DNA of 64,000 nucleotides from a bacterium (lineage in GTDB: Bacteria > Eisenbacteria > RBG-16-71-46 > CAIMUX01), in assembly GCA_030431975.1 (NCBI GenBank), contig JAUIHP010000006.1, positions 186,001 through 250,000 of the forward strand. The letters are read 5' to 3'. The position numbers and the translations under genes were made by a program. Of the stretch, positions 17,933 to 26,147 are shown piece after piece. The notes beneath the pieces are model-generated. The model ran no database searches. It saw only the letters and a list, made by a program, of their open reading frames with translations, and was not told the origin of the DNA. Position 1 is the stretch's first letter. Each line of letters begins with the position of its first letter.

Positions 17933-19801
17933 ATGATGACTGAGACACCGACCGAAACGCTGACGCCGAAGGCGCAGACCCACCGCCGCGAGGACCGGCG
18001 GGCTCTGGCCATCGTGGCTCACGTCGATCACGGAAAGACGACGCTGGTCGACGCGCTGCTTCATCAGTCGGGAACCTTCCGCTCGAACCAGCAGGTCGCG
18101 GAGTGCGTCATGGACTCCGGTGACATCGAGCGCGAGCGCGGCATCACCATCCTTTCCAAGAACACGGCCATTCGCTACGGCGAGACCGTCATCAACATCG
18201 TCGACACCCCTGGTCACCGTGACTTCGGAAGCGAGGTCGAACGCATCCTCTCGATGGTCGAAGGCGTTCTTCTGTTGGTCGACGCTGCTGAAGGCCCCCT
18301 TCCGCAAACGCGCTTCGTTCTGAAGAAGGCGCTGGAAGGCGACAAGAAGGTCATCGTCCTTATCAACAAGATCGACCGTCACGACGCGCGGGTCGACGAG
18401 GTGGAGGAAGAGATCCAGGATCTGTTCCTCTCGCTGGCCACCGAGGAACACCACCTCGACTTCACGATTCTCTACGGATCCGGCAAGAACGGTTTCGCCG
18501 GACCGGACCCGGCCGCGACTTCGGGTGACTTGAAGCCGCTTCTGGATACGATCATCGAGCAGATCCCGGCGCCCACGATTACGAATCAGGCGTTCAAGAT
18601 GATCGTGGCCAACATCGAGTACTCCGACTATCTCGGACGCATGGCCGTCGGCCGGATTCAGTCCGGGACCGCACGGCTGGCGCAAAACCTTTCGACCGTC
18701 CATCCCGACGGCAAGGTCATACAGTCCGGCAAGCCCGGGAAGATCTATCTGTTCGAAGGGCTCCAACGAGTCGAAGTCGCGGAAGCCTCGGCCGGCGACA
18801 TCGTCGTCATGTCCGGCTTTCCCAAAGTCGAAATCGGACACACCATTCTCGACCCCGCAGACCCCGCGCCTTTGACCGGCATCCGCGTGGAAGAGCCAAC
18901 CTTGTCGATGGAGTTCCGCGTCAACGATTCTCCGTTCTCGGGAAGGACCGGCAAGTTTCTGACCAGTCGCCACCTGTTGGACCGTCTGGAAAAGGAGCTG
19001 GAGCGCAACGTCGGCCTTCGTTTGGAGCGGACCGAGCAGCCGGACTCGTTCCGGGTTCTCGGACGCGGTGAACTCTCGCTTTCGATCCTGGCCGAGACGA
19101 TGCGTCGGGAAGGCTATGAACTGGCTCTCGGCCGCCCGGAAGTGATTTTTCATCGGGACGAAAACGGAAAGCTTTTGGAGCCGTACGAGGAATTGGTCAT
19201 CGACTGCGCCGAGGAGTACTCCGGCACCGTCATCGCAGCCGTCGGCGAGCGCCGCGGCGAGCTACGGCATCTGGGCAAGCACGGCGACCGCGCGCGCATC
19301 GAGTTCTCGATTCCGTCCCGCGGCCTGCTCGGCTTCCGGACCGAGTTCCTGACCCTGACCCGGGGAACAGGAATGCTCAACCACATGTTCGACGAGTACG
19401 GACCGCACAAGGGCGCGCTGCCCAGCCGGAAGAAGGGCGCTTTGATCGCCAAGGAAACCGGCGACGTCACGTCCTACGCCCTGGAGCAGCTGTCCGACCG
19501 CGGGATCTTCTTCGTCAAGGCCACCGACTCGGTCTATGAAGGACAGGTCGTCGGTGAACATTGCAAGGACGACGATCTCGTCATTCAGATCTGCAAGAAG
19601 AAGCACCTGACCAACATCCGGTCGGCCACGCAGGACATCGAGGAAAAGTTGACTCCGCCGCGGGACATCACGATCGAGTCCGGGATCGAGTGGATCAATG
19701 ATGATGAACTGCTCGAGGTGACGCCGGACGCGTTGCGGGTGCGGAAGCGGCTGCGGGATTACAATCAGCGGCGGGCGGCGGAGAAGCGGGCCAAGGGGTA
19801 G
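17933..19801 (+). CDS. typA: Translational GTPase TypA/BipA
   Basis: 622 residues. A ribosome-associated GTPase of the EF-G family, involved in 50S assembly at low temperature and stress adaptation. G1 is [10 protein letters not shown], the switch II region is [11 protein letters not shown], and the specificity motif is NKIDR; the C-terminal TypA-specific domain ([20 protein letters not shown], then [12 protein letters not shown]) completes the family length of about 610. Start ATG at 17933 follows an AGGA site by 7 nt; the frame is open to a TTG at 17894, which would add 13 residues with no support. Convergent with the ATPase cassette (12 nt between stops). Confidence 0.97.
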   Translation: MMTETPTETLTPKAQTHRREDRRALAIVAHVDHGKTTLVDALLHQSGTFRSNQQVAECVMDSGDIERERGITILSKNTAIRYGETVINIVDTPGHRDFGSEVERILSMVEGVLLLVDAAEGPLPQTRFVLKKALEGDKKVIVLINKIDRHDARVDEVEEEIQDLFLSLATEEHHLDFTILYGSGKNGFAGPDPAATSGDLKPLLDTIIEQIPAPTITNQAFKMIVANIEYSDYLGRMAVGRIQSGTARLAQNLSTVHPDGKVIQSGKPGKIYLFEGLQRVEVAEASAGDIVVMSGFPKVEIGHTILDPADPAPLTGIRVEEPTLSMEFRVNDSPFSGRTGKFLTSRHLLDRLEKELERNVGLRLERTEQPDSFRVLGRGELSLSILAETMRREGYELALGRPEVIFHRDENGKLLEPYEELVIDCAEEYSGTVIAAVGERRGELRHLGKHGDRARIEFSIPSRGLLGFRTEFLTLTRGTGMLNHMFDEYGPHKGALPSRKKGALIAKETGDVTSYALEQLSDRGIFFVKATDSVYEGQVVGEHCKDDDLVIQICKKKHLTNIRSATQDIEEKLTPPRDITIESGIEWINDDELLEVTPDALRVRKRLRDYNQRRAAEKRAKG

Positions 19802-19813
19802 ACTTGAAGCTCT

Positions 19814-22800
19814 CTAGGTGGGGTCCGCCGCAGCCCCCTCTGTCAGACTCTTCAATCGCTCAATTACTACTTCCGCGGGAAGATCCGTTTCTTTGAGTAG
19901 TGCTGCGTAGTTGTTTACGCAGACCATCAAGCGCGGGTGGTTGTATCCATTCGTCTGACCGAAGGCGGCAAGGATTTGCACCGCCCGACGCATCAGCGGC
20001 TCTGCCGCAGTTGGGCGATTGGTCTCCTGAAGTAGCGCCGCCAGATTGTTTAGGTCTCGCGCAACTTCCGGATGCTCAGCTCCAAAGGACTTCTCATCGA
20101 TCTCCAAGGCTCGGCGCATTAACGGCTCCGCCTCACTCATCCGGTTGGTTGCTTGGAACAGTTGAGCCAGGTTGTTCAGGTCTCGCGCGACTTCCGGATG
20201 CTCCGGTCCGTACGACGCCTCATCGATCTCCAAGGCTCGGCGCATTAACGGCTCCGCCTCACTCATCCGGTTGGTTGCTTGGAACAGTTGAGCCAGGTTG
20301 TTCAGGTCCCGCGCGACTTCCGGATGCTTCGGTCCAAACGACGACTCGTCTATCTCCAGAGCTCGAAGCATCATCGGTTCAGCCTCGTTCAAACGTTCTG
20401 TTTCTTGAAGCAACTGAGCCAGATTGTTCAAGTCCCGCGCGACTTCCGGATGCTCCGGTCCGTAAGACGCCTCGTCGATTTCCAAGGCTCGTCGAATCAA
20501 CGGCTCAGCCTCGTGTAAACGACTTGTGGCCTGGAGCAACGATGCCAGATTGCTGAGGCGCGTAGCGACTCTCGGATGGCTGGCTCCATATGACGACTCG
20601 TCGATCGCCAGACTTCGGCGCATCAATGGTTCCGCCTCGCCTAAACGATTCGTCGCCTGAAGGAGCGTTGCTAGATTGTTGAGGCGAATCGCGACCTTTG
20701 GGTGTCCCACCCCATAGTACGATTGGTCGATCTCCAAGGCTCGACGAATCAACAACTCAGCCTCATTCAGGCGGTTCGTCTCCTGAAGTAGAGTCGCCAG
20801 GTTGCTCAGATCCCGGGCAACTTCGGGGTGGTCAGCTCCGAGTAACGACTCGTCGATCTCTAAGGCTCGTCGAATCAACGGCTCAGCCTCGTTCGCGCGA
20901 TTTGTTGCCTGAAGCAGGGCCGCCAAGTTGCCGAGCGGAACAGCCACGCGGGGGTCGTTCGTTCCGTAGGATGACTCCGAGATCGCCAGGGCCCGACGCT
21001 GCAATCGCTCGGCCTCATCCAGTCGATTCGTCGCCTGAAGCAGCTGAGCCAGATTATTGAGCTGGACGGCAATCCTAGGGTGGTCTCCCCCGTGCGACGA
21101 CTCACCAGCCTCAAGTGCACGGAAAAGCAACGGCTCCGCGTCCTTGAACCGAGACTGCCGGAAGAGGGCCAGTCCTAAGGAATTCAGCGCTCTCGCGAGT
21201 TGATCTCCTGCGGACGGTTCCGTTTCTACTTCCTCCAGTACGAGGCGAAGATGTCGCTCTTCGTCCTTCCAACGGGACAGGGTTTGATAGAACTCCGCAA
21301 GACGGAATCGGACGCCGATCCGGCGATTGCCATCCGTTGTTTCCTCAAGAGCCTGCTCGAGAAACTCGGCCTTGATCGCGGAGTAGGACCCTATGGTCAG
21401 CTCCCCACCCATCTCCTCGAGTTTCGCCGAGAACCGCTCCATGTCACCGGTTCGGTAGGCGTCCCAGGCATCTATCATCTCCTCGACGTCGGCTAGATAG
21501 TCGACGGTCGGCTCGTTCGATTGCCAGCCATCAAAGCGCTCGACGATCCATGTGCCTACCGGGTCCGGACGAATCGTTCCGACTTCCCTTACGTAGCCAA
21601 CCGCCCTCTCTCCGTCGCCAGTCCGGGAGTAGTGGACTGCCAGATTCTGTTTCGCGACCGCCTTCTCATCTTCCAACCCGACTTCGGACAACAGATCGAG
21701 AGCGCTTCCTGCATTGCGATCGCCGCCTGCCTCTAAGCGCTCGCGCAGCTCTTGTCGTTTTCGGTCTCGCTCCTCGATCTCCGGGTAGAAGGTCTCGAAG
21801 AATCGCACCAGAAACGGCAAACGTCGCCGAGCACCTCTGGAAACATTCATCGCCAACCAGATGTCAAAGAAGCCTTCTCGGATTGTGTAGAGCCGCGACC
21901 GCTTGTCGGCGGGGTTTTCCCTGGAACGAAGGTATTGGGCTTTGGTCAGCCGGCCGAGGATCGCTGAAGCCTGGGACTGGCCTAGTCTCATCCGAGCCGC
22001 GATCGCGGTCGGCGTCTTCTCTTCGCCCCTCATACCGGCGATCGTCTCGAGAATGGCGCGCTCCTGCGGCGCAAGGTCGTTCATCCGATCCTGATAGAAC
22101 GGCGTCACGCGATCGAGCAGACTCTTGAACTGGCTCTGCACATCGAGCACGGAGTCGTTCGCGATCAGCTCATAGAGCATCGCCGTCAGTCGCGGGTTGC
22201 CTCCGGTCATTCGATAGAGGGCAATCAGCCGCGGGCGAAGAGTCTCGAACTGATCCAGAATGTCTTTCCGTTCGTCCCACTCCAGGTTCCGTTGGATGAG
22301 CTGCAACGTCTCTGCCTGGCTTAGGGAGTCGAGAAGCTGTGTGTCGAAGAAATCGTAGAATGGCTTCCCAACGTCGGTCACCGAATCGAAATAGAGCGGT
22401 GCGGTGGCCATCAGAAGGCATCCGTTGGGATCCATGAAGAACTTGCGCATCGCAGCAATGTCGGCCTCTGCCCGGATCTGCCGCGTGAACACTTCGTTCA
22501 GATTCTCCATCATGACGAGGATGGTTCGCTTCCGCTTTCGATTCTCCGTGCGCAGAAGCGGAACGATGGTGTCTACGATTCGGCGGTCATCCTCTTCTGT
22601 CCGCAGCGCCTTGTGGGTTTCTGCCCAAAAGGGTTCCTCGGGAAGCTCCGCCGCAAGGATCTCGCACAGTCCAAGCAGAAAGTCCGCGTACGACAGGACG
22701 CGGTTGGCCTCTTCGGGAAATCGCGCGATGACGTAGGACTTGGCCAGATCGTCATCATTCCTGACCTCGTCTGCGACCAGGTAGAGAAGATGGGTCTTTC

Positions 22801-22978
22801 CCGTCCCGCGCGGAGCAATGAACAGATAATGATGTTTCGAGCGCTTCGACGCGTTGGCCCGAAGCGTGTCGAGGATGTCGTCGACCACCGAGGCTCGGCC
22901 GACGGTTACAAAACGACGTCGCTCTCCACTCGTCAGGTCAGCCCGAAAGAGACCAAAGTCGGGATCCTTAGTTTGCAT
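19814..22978 (-). CDS. P-loop ATPase with winged helix and ten KLC-type TPRs (second gene of a two-gene cassette)
   Basis: 1054 residues. Residues 1-300: AAA/STAND-like ATPase with Walker A APRGTGKT (55-62), a degenerate Walker B ILVMMENLN (153-161) and a sensor-like strand CLLMATAPLYFDS. Residues about 300-380: winged helix (AIAARMRLGQSQASAILGRL), as in ORC/CDC6-type or archaeal ATPase families. Residues about 430-590: divergent helical repeats. Residues 598-1020: ten consecutive 42-residue TPRs of kinesin-light-chain type (AEPLMRRALEIDESSYGPEH pattern). Likely a ligand-sensing or scaffold ATPase; no enzymatic effector domain is seen. Overlaps the upstream ATPase gene by 11 nt, so the two products are probably partners. 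Base composition looks less GC-rich than the neighbours, suggesting transfer. Specific function unknown. Confidence 0.82.
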   Translation of the reverse strand: MQTKDPDFGLFRADLTSGERRRFVTVGRASVVDDILDTLRANASKRSKHHYLFIAPRGTGKTHLLYLVADEVRNDDDLAKSYVIARFPEEANRVLSYADFLLGLCEILAAELPEEPFWAETHKALRTEEDDRRIVDTIVPLLRTENRKRKRTILVMMENLNEVFTRQIRAEADIAAMRKFFMDPNGCLLMATAPLYFDSVTDVGKPFYDFFDTQLLDSLSQAETLQLIQRNLEWDERKDILDQFETLRPRLIALYRMTGGNPRLTAMLYELIANDSVLDVQSQFKSLLDRVTPFYQDRMNDLAPQERAILETIAGMRGEEKTPTAIAARMRLGQSQASAILGRLTKAQYLRSRENPADKRSRLYTIREGFFDIWLAMNVSRGARRRLPFLVRFFETFYPEIEERDRKRQELRERLEAGGDRNAGSALDLLSEVGLEDEKAVAKQNLAVHYSRTGDGERAVGYVREVGTIRPDPVGTWIVERFDGWQSNEPTVDYLADVEEMIDAWDAYRTGDMERFSAKLEEMGGELTIGSYSAIKAEFLEQALEETTDGNRRIGVRFRLAEFYQTLSRWKDEERHLRLVLEEVETEPSAGDQLARALNSLGLALFRQSRFKDAEPLLFRALEAGESSHGGDHPRIAVQLNNLAQLLQATNRLDEAERLQRRALAISESSYGTNDPRVAVPLGNLAALLQATNRANEAEPLIRRALEIDESLLGADHPEVARDLSNLATLLQETNRLNEAELLIRRALEIDQSYYGVGHPKVAIRLNNLATLLQATNRLGEAEPLMRRSLAIDESSYGASHPRVATRLSNLASLLQATSRLHEAEPLIRRALEIDEASYGPEHPEVARDLNNLAQLLQETERLNEAEPMMLRALEIDESSFGPKHPEVARDLNNLAQLFQATNRMSEAEPLMRRALEIDEASYGPEHPEVARDLNNLAQLFQATNRMSEAEPLMRRALEIDEKSFGAEHPEVARDLNNLAALLQETNRPTAAEPLMRRAVQILAAFGQTNGYNHPRLMVCVNNYAALLKETDLPAEVVIERLKSLTEGAAADPT
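20093..20328 (-). repeat. Near-identical tandem copies of a TPR-coding unit
   Basis: The 110 nt at 20093-20202 and 20219-20328 differ at only one position (20182 versus 20308) and are 126 nt apart, exactly one 42-residue TPR. The other units of the array are much more diverged, so this is a recent in-frame duplication. Confidence 0.9.
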
Positions 22979-24221
22979 AGAACTTCGCCCACCAAGCTTT
23001 GAGGATTCCGCTGGAAAAGTCGTACCCGCCCTCGTCGATTTCTACGACATAGAAGTCGTTCTCCAGGTGAAGCAGCAATTCGTTGAAGACCCTCTTCAGC
23101 TCGTACTCTTTCTCGTTTGACTGTTGCTGTTCCGTGACTCGAACGAACTCTGAATAAAGAGCGGCGCGACCTGCGGGACCTGACCTGCGAGAAATCATCG
23201 AGAGAAGGGCGTACGCCGCCGATCGCTGAGGCTCGGGGTAGTAGTTGCGGATCCGGGTGTAGAAGTGTTGGAACTTGTCGCGGGCTCCGCTCTCGCGAAC
23301 CAGTTCGTGGATGACCTCGTCGACATCGTCAGTCCCCAACGGGTCGACTTCTGTCTTCTGGGCAATCCGCCTCTTCCATCGCCGGTAAAGGGACTGCGTC
23401 GCCATCTGCATGAAGAGAGGGATTGGGCGACCGAGTTGCTCAGCCAAACGAGCCGGCACTTCGGCTTCGAACACGACTTCTCTACCCGCCAGCATGTCAT
23501 GGACAAACTGCATTACTTCGTCGCGAGTCAGAATGGGAAGCGTCATGTCCTCGAAGTCATTGATGAGATCCACAAATCCCATTCTATCCAAGGTCCCCTT
23601 GAGATTCACGGAGCCGCCGACCAGCCAGCGAATGTTGTCCTTGGAAGGTGTCGGCGACTGCCGCTGGCTGCGCCACCAAGCGAGAAAGGTCCGCAGGAGT
23701 TCCTCGTCTTTTCGTTGGATGTTGATGCACATGTCCGGCAACTCGTCGATGACCAGAAGGATCGATACGTCTACCTCCCGTACCTGCTGGAGGAACCGAC
23801 TTCCATGTTGCCTCCAGTTCTTCTCCCAGTTCGGATCGCTGTCACGTAGTGAGAGTTTGAACTCGCCGATTCCGAAGTCCTTTACGTGAGCTAAGGGCTT
23901 CTTGAGCAGGTCCCACCCCTTGGCCAGGGTGTCCCTCACGAAATCTGGGTAGGCATCATGGAGTGCATCGAACAGGGACTGAAAGAAATCTGCGGGATGT
24001 TCGAGATCCTGAACGTTGACCGCAATCGCCAGAGTCCCCGACCCCGGATTGGAGCAGATGTAGTTCATCACGCTGGTCTTGCCTGTCCGCCTGGGAGCCG
24101 TCAAGAGAACGTGCCTCGATAGCAGCGACTCTCGGACCTCCTCGATGAAAGCCTCTCGGAATCTAAGGTCCGCATCCTCGACGGGTGAGCCGGTATAGAA
24201 TTCTGGTAACGGGCGATCCAC
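22968..24221 (-). CDS. AAA/STAND-type P-loop ATPase (first gene of the cassette)
   Basis: About 417 residues. Walker A is APRRTGKTS (42-50), Walker B ILLVIDELPD (about 154-163, full Asp-Glu pair), sensor-1-like strand WLVGGSVNL, then helical and winged-helix-like C-terminal segments (RSAAYALLSMISRR, VFNELLLHLENDFYVVE). The pattern fits ORC1/CDC6-like and ATPase_2 proteins. Unlike its partner it keeps an intact Walker B, so it is the likelier active ATPase. Start: the frame is open to TTG 24239, but GTG 24221 lies 3 nt after AGGAGGT and is preferred, though the spacing is short. An 11-nt overlap with the downstream TPR-ATPase shows one operon. No nuclease, transposase or toxin domain is recognisable in either protein. 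Confidence 0.82.
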   Translation of the reverse strand: MDRPLPEFYTGSPVEDADLRFREAFIEEVRESLLSRHVLLTAPRRTGKTSVMNYICSNPGSGTLAIAVNVQDLEHPADFFQSLFDALHDAYPDFVRDTLAKGWDLLKKPLAHVKDFGIGEFKLSLRDSDPNWEKNWRQHGSRFLQQVREVDVSILLVIDELPDMCINIQRKDEELLRTFLAWWRSQRQSPTPSKDNIRWLVGGSVNLKGTLDRMGFVDLINDFEDMTLPILTRDEVMQFVHDMLAGREVVFEAEVPARLAEQLGRPIPLFMQMATQSLYRRWKRRIAQKTEVDPLGTDDVDEVIHELVRESGARDKFQHFYTRIRNYYPEPQRSAAYALLSMISRRSGPAGRAALYSEFVRVTEQQQSNEKEYELKRVFNELLLHLENDFYVVEIDEGGYDFSSGILKAWWAKFYAN

Positions 24222-24258
24222 AACACCTCCTGTGCACAACGACCTTGTTGGCTACCAA

Positions 24259-24287
24259 AACATACCAACAGATTCGTTGTCCATCAA
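24259..24287 (-). promoter_or_regulatory. Candidate promoter of the ATPase cassette
   Basis: On the minus strand TTGATG (24282-24287) and TATGTT (24259-24264) are separated by exactly 17 nt, a sigma70-like layout about 40 nt before the start codon. The TTGGTA element occurs twice around the -10 box, and GTTGG...CCAAC flanks it, which could be an operator. The stretch is clearly AT-richer than its surroundings. Confidence 0.55.
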
Positions 24288-24645
24288 AATCGTTGGGTAA
24301 TCCTCGGGGCATCGATCGAAACAATCCAACCAGACCATTAACCCACTGCTAAACAGTGATTTACGAGCACGTGGATGGAGTGGTCGCATCGATGGGTCGA
24401 CCTGAGATGGTGGCGGCGAGGAACGCCTTGGAGCGGAGTAAGCCTCAAAAGCAGAGGACGAGTGCTCAGCGGGGCAAAACCCGTGGACGAAAGGGAATCG
24501 AGCAATCGCAGGGCCCAAAAGCCGGCACCCTTGAGCGAGAACGAGCCGAACCTCAGTGGTCCGGCTCGTTCTCTTTCTTGCCGATGTCGACACTGACGGC
24601 TTTGCCCGACGGAAGGGCCTGCCGCTGTCGATCCTCGTGGTCTCT
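24288..24645. other. Intergenic stretch between the ATPase cassette and mscL
   Basis: No gene with recognisable features on either strand. A short hairpin CACTG-ctaaa-CAGTG lies just upstream of the cassette promoter. The only other structure is the 12-bp inverted repeat at 24537-24573, listed separately. Confidence 0.6.
24537..24579. terminator. 12-bp perfect hairpin downstream of mscL
   Basis: GAGAACGAGCCG (24537-24548) pairs perfectly with CGGCTCGTTCTC (24562-24573), 13-nt loop. It lies 72 nt past the mscL stop, so it probably ends mscL transcripts, but the T-rich tail (TTTCTT, 24574-24579) is on the plus strand. It may act in both directions or only stabilise RNA ends. Confidence 0.55.
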
Positions 24646-25047
24646 TTACTTCGACTTCAGCGCGTCGCGAATCTCGGTCAGAAGCACCTCTTCCTTCGAC
24701 GGTGCAGGCGGCGCCGCCGGCTTCGCTTCTTCCTTCTTCTTTGCGCTGTTCATGGCCTTGACGACCATAAAGATGGCGAAGGCAATGATGATGAAGTCGA
24801 TGACGTTCTGGATGAAGACGCCGTAGTTGAGGGTGACGGCCTCGATCTCTTCGGTGCCCTCTTTCAGGACCACCGCCAGATCCGAAAAGTCGACTCCGCC
24901 GAGGAGGAGGCCGATGGGCGGCATGATCACGTCCTTGACCAACGACGAAACGATCTTTCCAAACGCACCGCCGATGACGACACCGACCGCCATGTCGACG
25001 ACGTTGCCCTTCATCGCGAACTCTTTGAACTCAGACATCATACTCAT
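24646..25047 (-). CDS. mscL: Large-conductance mechanosensitive channel MscL
   Basis: 133 residues. An inner-membrane emergency valve opened by membrane tension. The N-terminal amphipathic helix and TM1 read [20 protein letters not shown], followed by GAAFGK-like GGAFGKIV, and TM2 is [17 protein letters not shown]. The tail is Lys/Glu then Ala/Pro-rich, ending in the cytoplasmic helix [10 protein letters not shown]. Length and motifs match the family. It is divergent from mscS, separated by 246 nt, giving a compact osmotic-shock pair. Start chosen at the first Met ([10 protein letters not shown]), which aligns with known MscL N-termini. Confidence 0.97.
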   Translation of the reverse strand: MSMMSEFKEFAMKGNVVDMAVGVVIGGAFGKIVSSLVKDVIMPPIGLLLGGVDFSDLAVVLKEGTEEIEAVTLNYGVFIQNVIDFIIIAFAIFMVVKAMNSAKKKEEAKPAAPPAPSKEEVLLTEIRDALKSK

Positions 25048-25293
25048 GGACTCAGCTCCTCTGAGAATCGAGCGTCATGTTGCTGCGGCACTTACGGAGC
25101 GAGATTCTAAGGTGGACGCGGACCGGCGTAAAGAAACACCGGACCGACGACCCGAGCCTGATTCCGGAGCTGTTTCCCGGAGGGGCGGCCGCGCGGGAGC
25201 CGACAAACGGCCTCCAAGCCACCTGGAGGGTTGTCACGCCCTCCACAATCTCACTACATTGACGACTGGCAGCACCCCCAAAGGAGGTCGGAC

Positions 25294-26118
25294 GTGGACT
25301 TTGACGTGGAGAAGTACATCAACGAGCTGGGGCCGGAGTTCATCAAGTACGGCATCAAGGCCGTGGGCGCCCTGCTCTTCCTCATCGTCGGTCGAATGGT
25401 GGCGGGATTCATCAAGAGTGCCGTGATCAAGTCGATGGAGAGCCGCAAGGTCGACAAGACGGTCACGTCCTTCATCGCGAACATCGTCTACACGCTCATC
25501 CTTCTCGGCGTCATTATTGCGGCCCTGGGACTCTTCGGCGTCCAGCCCACCGCATTCGTGGCAGTTATCGGTGCTGCCGGACTTGCCGTCGGACTCGCCC
25601 TTCAGGGCTCCCTGTCCAACTTCGCTGCGGGAGTGATGCTGCTTGTCTTTCGCCCCTTCAAGGTCGGTGATTTTGTCGACGCCGGAGGCGTCTCCGGAAC
25701 GGTGAAGGAGATTCAGCTCTTCAGCACCATGCTGGACACTGGAGACAACGTCCGCATTATCATCCCAAATTCGAAGATCTACGGCGGGATCATCAAGAAC
25801 TTCTCCTTCAACGATCGGCGCCGCGTCGACATCGTCTTTGGGATCGGCTACGAGTCGTCCATCGACGACGCGATCTCAACGATTTCCGAGATCGTCAATG
25901 CCGACACCCGCTTGATCCGTGAACCGGCCGAACCCTTCTACGCCGTCACGGAACTGGCCGATTCCAGCGTCAACATCGTTCTCCGAGCCTGGTGCAAGAA
26001 AGGTGACTATTGGGGAATGAAGTTCGACCTTACGAAGAAGATCAAAGAGGCCTTCGACCAGAAGGGCATCGAGATTCCGTTCCCGCAGCGGGTCGTTCAC
26101 CACAGGAACCAGGCATAA
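25294..26118 (+). CDS. mscS: Small-conductance mechanosensitive channel MscS
   Basis: 274 residues. Three N-terminal membrane helices; TM3 has the Ala/Gly-packed pore pattern FVAVIGAAGLAVGLALQGSL, then SNFAAGVMLLVFRPFKVGDF and the beta domain (VKEIQLFSTMLDTGDN, IIIPNSKIYGG) of the MscS vestibule, all in the canonical order. Releases solutes on hypo-osmotic shock. Start is GTG at 25294, set by a full AAGGAGGT site 5 nt upstream; the longer ATG-started frame from 25231 is rejected. Divergent from mscL; the following lipoprotein gene begins about 30 nt after the stop and may be cotranscribed. Confidence 0.96.
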   Translation: MDFDVEKYINELGPEFIKYGIKAVGALLFLIVGRMVAGFIKSAVIKSMESRKVDKTVTSFIANIVYTLILLGVIIAALGLFGVQPTAFVAVIGAAGLAVGLALQGSLSNFAAGVMLLVFRPFKVGDFVDAGGVSGTVKEIQLFSTMLDTGDNVRIIIPNSKIYGGIIKNFSFNDRRRVDIVFGIGYESSIDDAISTISEIVNADTRLIREPAEPFYAVTELADSSVNIVLRAWCKKGDYWGMKFDLTKKIKEAFDQKGIEIPFPQRVVHHRNQA

Positions 26119-26147
26119 CTCGGTCACCGTTTCGCCGGGACGCGGCG

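Noticed and set aside
19802-24645. Mobile element carrying the ATPase cassette
   Set aside because: No transposase, integrase, target-site duplication or terminal inverted repeats were found, so only a lower GC impression remains.
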